A DNA stretch of 64,000 nt from assembly GCF_026151205.1 (NCBI RefSeq), contig NC_087073.1, forward strand, positions 18,876,837 through 18,940,836, in the 5' to 3' direction. Made by a program: the position numbers and the translations under genes. The notes under the pieces are model-generated. The model did no database searches. It was not told the origin of the DNA and was given only the letters and a program-made list of their open reading frames with translations. Source of the DNA: Bolinopsis microptera. Lineage: Eukaryota; Ctenophora; Tentaculata; Lobata; Bolinopsidae. The stretch's first letter is position 1; each line of letters begins with the position of its first letter. Shown here piece by piece: positions 10,025 to 20,693 of the stretch.

Positions 10025-11815
10025 ATGCCAGCAAAGCCTTGTAGATGCGACTCAAAACCTTGCGCCAGCGGGTGTCCTTGCTTTAAAGCTAAAGTCCTCT
10101 GCACGGAGAACTGTCACGGTAATGCTTCCTGGGCCAATGTTCCCTGTCTCAACACTACTACTGGCCTAAAAGTCAAGACAATGAAACCTGTTGAGGTTCG
10201 TAAAGCACTTTGTGACGCAGGCCTGTCTCCGATAGGAGACAAGGCCGAACTTCAAAAGAGACTTGCTGTTCACTTCACTTCACTGTCTGGTGGGAAGGAA
10301 GATGGAGGTGATGGTGCTGGAGGTGGTGCTGGAGGTGGTGCTGGTAGTGGTGGTGGTGAAGGTGTTCATAACTCAGGGAGTAGTGTGGTTGATTTGATGG
10401 AGGCTATCAATGCTAATGAGGGAGATTTCGCTTTTATTCTTTCCCTGAGCGGGAAAATAGTAAAAGCTACCTCTAGTAAAGCAGAACTGAGAAAATCTTA
10501 TTTCATACTCAGTTCCAAAGTACATCCTGATAAAAATGCTAATTCAGCCGTGTCAAAGAAATCATTCCAAGCTGTTCTGGAATCCTTTGAACGTCTTGCA
10601 AATCCTGAGAAGTTTGAAGAAACTGAGGAGGAGGAGGAAGATGATGGGAAGCCTGCTAAAAAGAGAAAGAAGACAGAACGATATACTCGTGGAAACGGAG
10701 GTTGCTTTCCTACTAAAATGCGATGTCCTAGATGTAAAGACTATTGGAATACCAAGAATCTGGGGTTAGAGGATGCAGCCTACAATTTCATCATGCAAGG
10801 AGTTAAACAATATCTTTGTGGAGGTTGCTTCCTCAGGTTTGGCTGCATGACTGCCGTCCATCTCTGTCCCTACTGTAAGAAAACATTTGAGTACGACCCA
10901 GAAGATTACCACCGGAAGATTACTTGTGGGAACAAAAGGTGCGACAAAACGTTTGGGTTTTACATGTTTAAGGTTTCGGAGAGGCGAGAGAAGGAGATAA
11001 GAATAGAAGCAAAGGCGGAGAATGAGAAGCTAGCCAAGACACGTGCTCAGCAGAGACGACGTGGAGCTCGGGCTGACAAAAGAGTTGGTACCCAGACCAA
11101 TGAAGAGAGAGTCCAGGAACAACTGTTCGTCCTCAGGCTGCTTGACAACTGTCCTAAATGTGGTTGGCTTCTGGAGAAGGGCATGCACAAAGACGATGCT
11201 AGGGAACATCTTACGAATTGCAATGATCAAAAACAGATAAAAGCTTACCAGAAAGATATTGCTGACAGAAAGTCAAAGGAAAACATCAAGAAAACAGCAC
11301 AAGAGAGTCAGGAAGAAATACTGGCTTTCAAAACTTGGGAATTTAACGGCAGACAAGTTGGCCAACTGTGGATGCTGAGTGAAAATATCCTGAAAAAAGA
11401 GTGTAAAAAGTATAATCTGGAGACAGACGAACCCAAACATGTTCTTATTTCTAAATTAGGCAGGGTTATCCGAGACAGGGAGCGAAAAATGATTACAATG
11501 GGTGGAGAAGACCACAAAACAACTCATGACATAACTCCCATACACAAAGTGGACGCTGAAGATTTACCAGCTGATATGGAGAGCATGGTAACGGAGGAGC
11601 TGCAATGTGTGGCTGCTAGTTATGGGTTAGACTTTGATCACTCAAGTGATGTTAAGGTGGATTTGTTGAAGAAGTTAGAGACAGCCCGGTTGAAGGGAAC
11701 AGGTTTGCTTATGATTTTGGACGATCAGTCAGATAAGAGAAAAGGGAGGAAGAGGAAAAACAGTGATGAAGACCTTGACTATGATGTAACAGCTGAGGGT
11801 AAAGATTCAGATTGA
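10025..11815 (+). CDS. Single-exon CXC-SAP-J-zinc-SAP protein, unknown function
   Basis: 596 residues with no intron. Residues 6-41 carry C-x-C-x4-C-x3-C-x-C-x6-C-x3-C, the spacing of a tesmin/TSO1 CXC domain, as a single half rather than the usual pair. Residues 53-84 read as a SAP helix pair (VRKALCDAGLSPIGDKAELQ). After a Gly-rich linker (about 94-116), residues 133-195 form a J-like domain with intact HPD in KVHPDKNANS (167-169). An acidic stretch and KKRKK nuclear signal follow, then about ten CxxC or single Cys positions (CPRC 234, CGGC 265, CPYC 281) and a basic helix, NCPKCGW near 391, and two more SAP-like segments near 435-480 and 515-560. The parts predict a nuclear, nucleic-acid-binding Hsp70 partner. 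I know no named gene with this order. Lack of introns suggests retroposition or transfer. Confidence 0.8.
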   Translation: MPAKPCRCDSKPCASGCPCFKAKVLCTENCHGNASWANVPCLNTTTGLKVKTMKPVEVRKALCDAGLSPIGDKAELQKRLAVHFTSLSGGKEDGGDGAGGGAGGGAGSGGGEGVHNSGSSVVDLMEAINANEGDFAFILSLSGKIVKATSSKAELRKSYFILSSKVHPDKNANSAVSKKSFQAVLESFERLANPEKFEETEEEEEDDGKPAKKRKKTERYTRGNGGCFPTKMRCPRCKDYWNTKNLGLEDAAYNFIMQGVKQYLCGGCFLRFGCMTAVHLCPYCKKTFEYDPEDYHRKITCGNKRCDKTFGFYMFKVSERREKEIRIEAKAENEKLAKTRAQQRRRGARADKRVGTQTNEERVQEQLFVLRLLDNCPKCGWLLEKGMHKDDAREHLTNCNDQKQIKAYQKDIADRKSKENIKKTAQESQEEILAFKTWEFNGRQVGQLWMLSENILKKECKKYNLETDEPKHVLISKLGRVIRDRERKMITMGGEDHKTTHDITPIHKVDAEDLPADMESMVTEELQCVAASYGLDFDHSSDVKVDLLKKLETARLKGTGLLMILDDQSDKRKGRKRKNSDEDLDYDVTAEGKDSD

Positions 11816-12480
11816 TGTTAATTGTTAGATCTATGACGGTACAGCTATAAAATATTAAAACGTATCATATAGTTTCGATAGAAGAAGAATGAACATTGAA
11901 TCTGTTGTTCACCTTATCGTTACATAAGTTGCTATAAATGGGTGATTGGGAAACCGAATCGTTCTTATATTTTTTACTCAAGTGGTATTTTGAATGTATT
12001 GTTCACTGTGTATCTAGCTGAACATGATATAACAGTTGCTCAGTGTTTGATGTGCAACAAGCTCATTCGTGTTTTAAATTATTGTCAAGCCGGGCGCCGG
12101 CAGTTACATATTAATGTATTATACCATCTTATATTTTAAACTATTTATATAAAGATAGGCATTGAATTTCATAAACCTTCTTTTATTTTATTCACAATCT
12201 AAAATATTGTATTCGACATTATTGATATGTTAAGTTGAATATATTGTGTCTTAACTTTTTTCTGAAATTGCGTTTTTGAACTTTAAAATGTATATTGTAT
12301 GTAACGAATGCGGAAACAATCATCCACTCAATGACTTAAAACTCTTTACTAGTAATCTTATCTTCAGTTTTATTGTTAATTGGGTTGCAAATGATTCGCA
12401 GTCACTGATTCTTCATTTTTGAATCACTAATATATTTCCATCATCAGGTGCTGTAAGATGGTGGAGAGGTATTAAAACTG
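11816..12480. other. Spacer before the C2H2 gene
   Basis: 665 bp without a recognisable exon. TCATCAG at 12441-12447 is acceptor-like and lies 33 bases before the next ATG; an intervening ATG at 12459 opens only a five-codon frame. Confidence 0.55.
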
Positions 12481-14223
12481 ATGACTAAAATGAATGATCA
12501 TACGACTCAAATAATCAAACAAGAGGTAATAACAGAACAATATTGTGATGAACTGAAGTCTATAATGACTGAATCTAATCATTCAATTCAAACATTCACA
12601 CAAGAGGTCATACCCGAACAGTTTTGTGATGAACTGAAGACGATTGATAAATCTGATACTTCGGTTCATATGATAAAACAGGAAATAAAAACAGAACAAA
12701 ATGAGTTGACATTAACGGAGAAGTATGGGGGATTTGTTTGCCCGGAGTGTAGCGAACATTTCTACAGTGATAAATCCTTTGTTGAACACGTCAGAGAACG
12801 ACATACAATTTATCCGCTATGCGAAGTTTATGATAACAATGAGATTGGATTAAAAACAGATCCAGGAAATCCCATGGAAAATTGTAAAGAGAATATTTGT
12901 CCAATTTGTTGGGAACGTTTCTTGGACGATAATAACTTTGATCAGCATATCAGAGAACATTATAACATGAAGTGTGCCAGACAAAATAGTTCTCAGTTAA
13001 CTTCGAATATCAACATGATTTACTCACCAGACCAGAACGAAAATTCCAGGACTAGGCAAATGGAGAATATAAATGGCCATTCTTTCCTAAACAAGGAAAT
13101 TCCATCACTTGGAGCATTTACAAACCTCACTGAATCACCACCTCCGGATGGTAAAAAACATCAGGCAGAAAATGATGATGATCACAGTACTGATAGTGAT
13201 TATATACCAGAGCCTGATAGTGATTATATACCAGATAGTGATAGTGATTATATACCAGATGCAGAGCCTGATAGTGATTATATAGCAGATAGTGATAGTG
13301 ATTATATACCAGAGCCTCAAATGATTAACTCGTATAGGAGTAGACCATTCAGATGTGAGTTTTGTTCTTCTGCTTTTACTCAAAAGGGAAATCAACTAAG
13401 GCACCAACGAATTCACACAGGTGAAAAGGTGGAAAAGCCCTACAAATGTAAAATTTGCTCTTTTGCTGCCATTGATAAATCAAACCTAACATTGCATCAA
13501 CGTATCCATACAGGAGAGAAGCCATTTAAATGCGAATTTTGTTCTTCCGCTTTTTCTCGAAAACATCACCTCCAACTACACCAACGTCGTAATAATACTG
13601 GAGAGCGCAAGCGGCCCTTTAAGTGTGAAGTCCGTTCTGTCCAAAGATCAGAACTGGAGCAGCACAAACGTATTCATACAGGAGAGAAGCCATTCAAATG
13701 CGAATTTTGTTCTTCCGCTTTTGCTTGGAAATCGCATCTCCAAAGACATCTTGTTAAACACACTGTGAAAGTGAAACATACTGTTGATAAGCCCCATAAG
13801 TGTGACAGTTGTCCCGCTGCTTTTTCAACCAAGGGAAGTCTAACAAGGCACAATAAAAGCGTTCACATTGGTGTAAAACCGTTTAAGTGTGAATTGTGTC
13901 CTGCTGCTTTTTCACAAAGAGGGAATCTTATGAATCACCAACGAACTCACACTGGTGAAAAGCCTTTTAAGTGTAAAGTGTGCACTGCTGCTTTCATCCA
14001 AATATCAGGTCTAAACAATCACCAACGTAAACATACTGAAGACAGGCGTTTTAAGTGTGATATTTGCCCCTCTGCTTTTTCTCAAACCTCATTCCTAATC
14101 ACACACAAACAAGATCATCACTCCGGCAATACATCACTCCGGCAACACACAAAGCCTTTCAAGTGTGAAATTGAACATGATCTGCTTTTGCTGAAAGGTC
14201 AAGTCCAATCAAACATAGACTAG
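12481..14223 (+). CDS. C2H2 zinc-finger protein with DSDYIP repeats
   Basis: 580 residues in one exon. The N-terminus (1-80) holds three related segments with IKQEV, FTQEV and IKQEI; I/V-K-x-E is the SUMO acceptor motif. Two isolated fingers follow (CPECSEHF near 88, CPICWERF near 140). Residues about 240-280 are an acidic tract with five DSDYIP/DSDYIA units. From 288 on lies an array of about nine fingers linked by TGEKPF-type linkers. Two are damaged: one lacks its last His (HQRRNNTGER) and the next (KCEVRSVQRSEL) lacks its second Cys. The family binds DNA as transcription regulators; the target is unknown. The frame ends abruptly in KCEIEHDLLLL, where the finger pattern moves to another frame, so the C-terminus appears truncated by a frameshift. 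Confidence 0.85.
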   Translation: MTKMNDHTTQIIKQEVITEQYCDELKSIMTESNHSIQTFTQEVIPEQFCDELKTIDKSDTSVHMIKQEIKTEQNELTLTEKYGGFVCPECSEHFYSDKSFVEHVRERHTIYPLCEVYDNNEIGLKTDPGNPMENCKENICPICWERFLDDNNFDQHIREHYNMKCARQNSSQLTSNINMIYSPDQNENSRTRQMENINGHSFLNKEIPSLGAFTNLTESPPPDGKKHQAENDDDHSTDSDYIPEPDSDYIPDSDSDYIPDAEPDSDYIADSDSDYIPEPQMINSYRSRPFRCEFCSSAFTQKGNQLRHQRIHTGEKVEKPYKCKICSFAAIDKSNLTLHQRIHTGEKPFKCEFCSSAFSRKHHLQLHQRRNNTGERKRPFKCEVRSVQRSELEQHKRIHTGEKPFKCEFCSSAFAWKSHLQRHLVKHTVKVKHTVDKPHKCDSCPAAFSTKGSLTRHNKSVHIGVKPFKCELCPAAFSQRGNLMNHQRTHTGEKPFKCKVCTAAFIQISGLNNHQRKHTEDRRFKCDICPSAFSQTSFLITHKQDHHSGNTSLRQHTKPFKCEIEHDLLLLKGQVQSNID

Positions 14224-14322
14224 GACACACTGGTTAAGAGCCTTTCAAGTTTGAAAGTTGCTTTTCTACTTTTGATGGAAAGTCAAAACTGATCAGCCAC
14301 GAACGAGTTCACACCTCACATC
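14183..14322 (+). pseudogene. Decayed zinc fingers after a frameshift in the C2H2 gene
   Basis: In the frame after a small indel near 14180 the DNA reads AFAERSSPIKHRLGHTG, one stop codon, then EPFKFESCFSTFDGKSK and LISHERVHTS. These are the tail of one C2H2 finger with its HTG linker and a further finger whose first Cys is Phe. The upstream protein therefore once continued for at least two fingers. Confidence 0.7.
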
Positions 14323-14330
14323 AAGAAAAA

Positions 14331-15658
14331 ATAGGAAAAGATTGCTGTATTCCTCACTTTAAAGAGAAGCTAGTTGGTAAACGAAGCCCCACTCTCTGAA
14401 TTATATAATGTCCACTACACTGTACTTATTGGCGCACATCAGCTGTTTTTGAGATAATACTCATCAAAAATGGGAACAACAATTAATATAACGTTTTAAA
14501 ACTTTGAGATATCGATCTTAACTGTGCAGCTTCATCTTATTCAGTGTCACAGTAATAGTATCGTATACTCAAATTTGATATCTAAATTCTAAATAGTAAA
14601 ATATCTTAATATTTTCCATGTCCATGTAGAGAGATTTGGCGATGTGTTTATATATATTGTCAAACTTATATTATAAGTAGCTGTGGCAGCTTGTTAAGTA
14701 TAGATATTATATAAGTCTCGCTATTTATTAGCACTCTTTTGGGTGAGCTCGTGACGGCGTGTAGTTATTAACAAGTTAAAATTATTTGTGCCAGTATGCA
14801 TAAGTACCTAATTATGCAATATTTCAATATTTTATTAAGTTCCATTAATATAATATCTTGTTATAAATGTAATTTAATTCAAAAATCGACTTAAGGTTGT
14901 CGGATTTTGGTCTTAGCATTTCATTTCATATGTGATATGATATGCCTTATATTGAGATTTGAGTTATACTTTTGTTCACATTTTACACATTTGCTCACAT
15001 CACTCAGTCAGCCGCTCTGACATGGTTAACCACCTTCCTTGTGTTGTTGGTTAATCATATGCGCGGGATATAAATACCTCATTTGATTTGAGTTCATTTT
15101 CGTACTTATTTTATTCAGTACCAGCAGTTTTAACAATACATTTCAAGGCAATCTTAAGTTGATAGTTTCAGTTCTAACTTAATACTTATTCTAATCGATT
15201 CGATTGTCTTATTTAATATTTATATAAATATTAAATAAGACAATATATATTCAAGTATTCATTTTCGTTTGCAATTGTATTTAATATATTATAGCTACTA
15301 CTAATGATATGAGTTATTTTATGATTAGGACCTTATATGATTGGCTACTTCCATTCTTCTATGGTATGATTTGTTAAAACCTGCACAGCGCTTTAGAGTT
15401 TAGAAGCTTAGTTTCTATCTTATAATATCAATCTCATATTGTCCGATGTCGTCCATGTTACTGGGATCCTCTGCGTTAGGAGTCTCTCTGTACATTCTAA
15501 AGTTCTTAATAAGAACAATGAATACAAAATAAATCAACCTGATCAGTGATCGTACAGACTGTGATAATCCAAATTGCTATCTCTGAATCAGTAATGAGCT
15601 TAATACAGGGATCCAGATTGATATCTTCTAGTCATTTTACACATTTACACAGGTAGTT
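14331..15658. other. Intergenic DNA upstream of MOGS
   Basis: About 1.3 kb with no coding exon seen. It contains the perfect palindrome at 15203-15244. TTTACACAG at 15644-15652 ends six bases before the MOGS ATG. Confidence 0.6.
15203..15244. repeat. Perfect 42-bp palindrome
   Basis: The stretch starting ATTGTCTTATTTAATATTTA at 15203 reads the same on both strands through 15244, without spacer or mismatch, centred on TATA. It is pure low-GC sequence with a GTCTTATTTAA/TTAAATAAGAC outer part. It could be a tiny foldback element or a cruciform site. Confidence 0.9.
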
Positions 15659-18600
15659 ATGGCTGCAGAGTCTGTACGCAGGCGTCCTGGAAAGGATAAA
15701 ACCACAAACCATGCCACAAAAACAAAAAAGAAGGAAGAGAAGCCAGGTGGGATCAACAAATGGATTGCAGGACTGTGCGCACTGCTGCTGACGATAGCGC
15801 TGGTGCGCGTTCTCTACATAAAACCCAACAACCTCACTTCACAGTCGTACCTCCCTTTAGTGTATCCAGAGTGTTGTACTGGAACTGAGGAACAACTCAC
15901 AAGACTTTGGGGAAGTTACCGTCCACAGGTAAGATACATTCAGAATTATTAATATTTGAATTTTATAGCATCGTATATTGCCTTCTGAACTTAGATGAAC
16001 AAATATTCTATGAAACCACCACAAATGTCTATAAAATGTTAATAAAACTACCTTAGTTCCCAAAAATTTGTGTGCCATTATATTGAGCACAATTTATTTG
16101 AGCCCGAAAAATTTGGGCAGAAAATTTGAACTCATTTGGGCGACCGAAAATTTGGGCACAAATTCTTCGAAAAATGAATGATTTTCCACTAAAATTTCAG
16201 TTAGATATTTGCCTTAGTTCATTATTATTCCTTATTATTCCAGTCATTTTGCTTTAAATTTTAAGCATGTAGGTGGTAGTCTGAGTTGTTTCACATTATG
16301 AAATTTAAGATCTGCCCAGTAACCCCACATCCAGAAACACGCCATCTTGCAAGGCAGCCTTGGAGGAAATTTTTTTTTGGGCGGAAAAACGGGGGAAAAG
16401 AGGAAATTTTTGAGAAGTTACTCCTAAATTTCGAAATATTTTTTTGGAATAAAGACAAATTAATTGAGGAAATTTTTGAAGAAAATGTTTCGATTGTATA
16501 AAAATCAAAGAGGAACATCCTGTCAGTTTTGGAACACAGTGAAATATTCTGATTGGAGAATGCAGATTGCTGTTGTGAAGTTACCAAATTTACGTGAGTA
16601 CTTGATTCTTTTCAATCCCAGTTTATTGCTGTCCTACAAATTTCTTTAATGCCAAATGTCGTCTAAAACACCCTATTTCACAAAAATTTTCCGGGGGGCT
16701 GTGCCCCCCTACCCCCCGCCAAGGGGCTCCGCCCCTGGACCCCGCTGGGGGCTGCGCCCCCAGACCCCTGCCACAGCTTGCTCGCTTCACTCGCTGCGCA
16801 GCTGGATTGGACACGTTGGCTCGCTTCGCTCGCCGACAGCCCCCCAAAGAAAAATCCTGGCTACGTCCCTGCTCGTGTTAAAAATTTGCGAGTGAAACGT
16901 GCGGGCTACAGAAAAAAGGCAAACTTGCGAGCGAAGCGAGCGGGCCACAGAATTAAGAAAAAAAAGCATCTGGGAGGAAATATAAAACTTTCTGGATGTG
17001 GGCCAGTAACTACTAAAAAATACAGTGATGATGGCACAGTACAAAATGATAGATATACAATAGTGATATTTAGTCTCTCAATCAGATAGTTTAGTCTACT
17101 TACACTCAGCATATCTTATCATACCCCTTTCACATACAATTATCATTATGACTACCCGCTTGACAGTGATCCGTGAAGTACACGCTCGTTGGATCAACGA
17201 ACTTTTTGTATATTTAAAAGGGAGGCCAGATGACATAAGGAAAGGCTTTGAGAAGTCGGGTATAACTGATGCTTGTAGATCAGACTTTACGGTGGATGAT
17301 AATCCATTTGCAGATCTTGTTTAAATCTCTAGCTATCCGTACCTCTAGCCATTTGTTTTATTAGTAGCTGTTATCTATTCCAGTTATTTCTATTCATTTA
17401 AAATATAAGCCTTTTTACTTGGTCAAGCCATGAATGACAGATTAGAAAACTAAAATTTCAAATATTATTTCACTTGGATATGAAGAAAAAGCCATCTTTC
17501 TATAGATTTCAGGGCCACAGGCCAAATGCCAAAAGTTTGGTTAGCAAAAAATTTAGCAGACGGAAAAGATTTATGCAATTAATTTGGTCTGCAAAAAATT
17601 TGGGCGAGAGGCCCGCTCAAATTTTTTGTCGCCCAAATTTTTGGGAATTAAAGTATTAAAATCCTCCAGGTATATTTTGGAATCAGACCCCGAATACCAG
17701 AATCTGTGATATTTGGACTAATGTGGATGCCAGTGTACAACCCCGAGTACGTTCTTAACCACGACTTCCGCCACACATCCGAGCAGAGTGACCTCAAGTC
17801 CTTCACCTGGACCCACCACGATGGCAACAAATTTGGTATCCAGATGCTGCAGGATAAAGGTTACGTTCTGGAAACTAGTTTTGCTAAAACTAACGTCATG
17901 CTCCAGGACTGGTCAGCGAGAGTGAAAGTGCGCGCAACCGGCGCTGCGGAGTCTCCGCAAGCTATTCACTTGTACTGGTATCTTGGTATCGAGCACAACC
18001 AGTCCAAAGTCAGGATATCTCGGATACCCAATGGTTTCTCTGTCTACGGGGAAACAGCTGAACTTGGGAAATTTCACATGAGGTACAAAACAGTTAACGC
18101 TAACGTGAAGGTGATGCACAACGCGTACAACTGTGGTGATAACGTACCTCTCCACCTACTGACAGACTATGTTAAGGGCAAGCTAAAACCTATACCCTAC
18201 ACTGGGCGAGGTCCTGTGGTAACTCCCATTATAGTAGCATTTGATCCTGCCTCTACGACGTGCAGTGAATCCAGTAATATTGTTATCATGCAGCTTACAC
18301 TTCCGCTACCAGCTGAAGTAGAGATTGTGTATGAGAACTTGAATATCGAGAGAACTGTCACTCTTGAGGGAGCTTACTTTGATTCTCTTATTAAAACTTA
18401 CATGGATGACTTTAATCAGAAGTTTGAAGATAAGTTTCAGCTTAAATCTAAGGGTTATAAAGATGAATATGTAACGTTTGCTAGGAGTACTTTTAGTAAT
18501 CTTATTGGTGGTATTGGGTATTTTTATGGTAAATCTATTGTAAAATCATCAGAGGTTGAGAAGCCGGTGTATTACTGGCCTGCAGCACTTTACTCAGCTG

Positions 18601-19808
18601 TTCCTTCTAGATCATTCTTCCCTCGAGGATTCCTCTGGGACGAGGGATTCCACCAGCTTTTAATCAGCAAATGGGACAACACTATTAGTCTGGAAGTTAT
18701 CGGACATTGGTTGAACCTCATGAACGCAGACGGGTGGATACCACGAGAACAGATTCTCGGAAATGAAGCTCTTATGAAGGTACCCAAGGAGTTTGTAGTT
18801 CAGAACGCTGACTACGCAAATCCACCAACAATGTTCCTAGCTCTGGATTCCATGTTCAATTCCATGCAGCCCTCTGAAATACTCGACCATCACTCAACGT
18901 TAAAGAAAGTGTTCCACAGACTAACCTTGTGGTACAACTGGTACAATACCACCCAGATAGGACCTGAACCTACCACCTACCGATGGAGGGGCCGGAATGG
19001 AACTACCGACAGAGAACTTAACCCTAAAACTCTGACCAGTGGTTTAGATGACTACCCTCGTGCTACACATCCCACTGACGAGGAGTACCATGTGGATCTG
19101 CGCTGCTGGATGGCGTTCGCTTCTAGATCTCTTACTAATCTTGGAGATCTTCTCGGAATTAATGTTGATAAGTACAGAGAAACAGCCGAGATTCTGTCGG
19201 ATAACGAGTTATTAAAGAAGCTTCATTGGACGGGAGATTACTTCGCTGACTATGGACTCCACTCCGAGATAGTCGGACTTAAAGACACCAGAGTCGGACC
19301 AAACATAGAGAAACGGCGAGTTGTCCGGAAACTTCCCCAACCACAGTTTGTAAAAGTACAGGGCTACATAAACCTGTTCCCCTTCATACTGATGATCCTG
19401 GAACCCACTTCCCCCGAGTTGGGCCACATTCTCTCTACCCTAAAATCAGATAACTCCATCTGGAGCCCCTACGGACTATGCTCCGTGGGTAGATCAGACC
19501 CCTACTACCTGAAGTACAACACCCAACATGACGCCCCCTACTGGCGGGGTCCTGTCTGGATTAACATCAACTTCCTCGCTATCAGAGCACTGGACCACTA
19601 TGCTAAAGTAGAGGGTCCTTACAAAGATATCAGTAAGAAGTTGTACACAGAGCTGAGGAGGAACGTTGTTGAGAACATGTACAGAGAGTTCTCCAAGACA
19701 GGGTTTATATGGGAGCAGTATAACTGTCAGACCGGTAAAGGGCAAAGTGTGCACCCTTTTACTGGGTGGAGCAGTCTGGTGGTCCTCATCATGGGCGAAC
19801 AGTTCTAG
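15659..19808 (+). CDS. MOGS: Mannosyl-oligosaccharide glucosidase (ER glucosidase I)
   Basis: Two exons, 15659-15928 and 17670-19808, phase-0 intron, 802 residues (human 837). It removes the terminal alpha-1,2-glucose from the newly transferred N-glycan in the ER (GH63). Residues 1-35 are basic and cytosolic; 36-57 (WIAGLCALLLTIALVRVLYI) form a single signal anchor, making a type II ER membrane protein. The luminal part shows LWGSYRPQVYFGIRPR, IGYFYG, then PSRSFFPRGFLWDEGFHQLL, LNADGWIPREQILGNEA, YRWRGRNG, LNPKTLTSGLDDYPRATHP, DAPYWRGPVWININFLA and GFIWEQY, all near-identical to human MOGS and including the acidic residues of the catalytic cleft. The only intron carries repeat insertions. An AG six bases before the ATG is acceptor-like. 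Confidence 0.96.
16690..16871. mobile_element. GC-rich MITE-like fragment with CGTAGCC terminus
   Basis: A sharply GC-rich island in AT-rich DNA, with GCCCCTGGACCCCGCTGGGG and several short inverted C/G blocks. On the minus strand it begins CAGGGACGTAGCCAGG at 16871, resembling ends shared by several invertebrate DNA-transposon families. The other end is not clear, so I call it a fragment. Confidence 0.45.
17148..17324 (+). pseudogene. C-terminal remnant of a DDE (pogo-like) transposase
   Basis: The 58-residue frame contains HARWINELFVYLKGRPDDI then RKGFEKSGITDA and ends NPFADLV. The W...(I/L)...I.K.F.K.GI...A layout resembles the tail of pogo/Tigger-type transposases. No catalytic residues lie upstream in frame, so only the end survives. 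The family call is from pattern memory. Confidence 0.4.
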
Positions 19809-20693
19809 ATCTTATCACGTGGTAATGTCACGTGGTCTTGTTTTTCTGTGTGTTTGCTGGTTTTGGAATTATTATTGTTTTTTGTTTTTTTCAGATCGGT
19901 GCAGATTTCAACTTATGATGTGAAATGTAGCTTGCTTTTTTTTGAGTTTTTGATGGTATATACCTAATGTATGGGTGCAAGCATGATATGTATAATTTTA
20001 ATTATCGATATTATTTTCGCTATGTGTGAGTTTTCACTTTTCTTGATGTTTTTGTGGCGGGCCCTTGATATTATTTGATAGCTGTTATTGTATCCTTTTA
20101 CAGTTTTGCCAACTTTTCTTAATAATTTATTATTATTGCGTTAGAAATAGAAATTGGGGCTATTTTTTCATTGTAAGTGAACAGGTTTTATTTACCCACA
20201 ATACATAATAATATGATACCATAATTTGCCGAAATTGATTTTTCAATACCATCTTATCGGCTTTTGCGCTGCGCAGTTTTTTCAATCAAGTTTTGCGATT
20301 AAATTATTTGCGAATTGTTAATTCTTCTGATTTTCTCTTTGAGTAGATAAATATGATTATTTTAATCAGACAACGCTTGAAGATTACTTCGGTTAATGAT
20401 TGTATATTGTATCTCATGTTTAACAAGTTTCATGCTACGTTACAATAATTTAATGTTGATTTCAGAGTTTTGCCGTTTGAAATATTATTACTAATTTAAA
20501 CTTAGGTAATTGATCGGTGTACAACACTATCATGTCTTTTGAGACTGCTAAAAAATAGTGCAAATAATTTAAAAAGATACTCACAATATTATGATGTGCT
20601 TTTCCTGAGTTAATGTTTGAAGTAAATCTTATTGATAATACCCTAACACTTTATCTGTTATCATAAGGTGATGTTAAACTGAAAAATAGAACG
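19809..20693. other. MOGS 3' region and spacer
   Basis: 885 bp, strongly T-rich near MOGS, no coding exon recognised. Confidence 0.6.

Larger units (their letters stand above)
16057..17647. mobile_element. Possible TTAA-type composite element in the MOGS intron
   Basis: Perfect 14-base inverted ends TTCCCAAAAATTTG stand at 16057 and 17634-17647, flanked by TTAG on the left and TTAA on the right, as if a TTAA duplication had mutated once. Further AAATTTGGGC motifs are scattered inside both ends (16110-16165 and 17590-17640). The interior is a mosaic holding a GC-rich fragment (16690-16871) and a transposase remnant (17148-17324). Confidence 0.45.

Noticed and set aside
11942-12139. Plus frame of 65 codons
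   Set aside because: No recognisable domain, in AT-rich spacer DNA.
16286-17112. Several overlapping frames in the MOGS intron
   Set aside because: They run across repeat fragments and low-complexity A/T and G/C blocks in all directions; only 17148-17324 resembles a protein.
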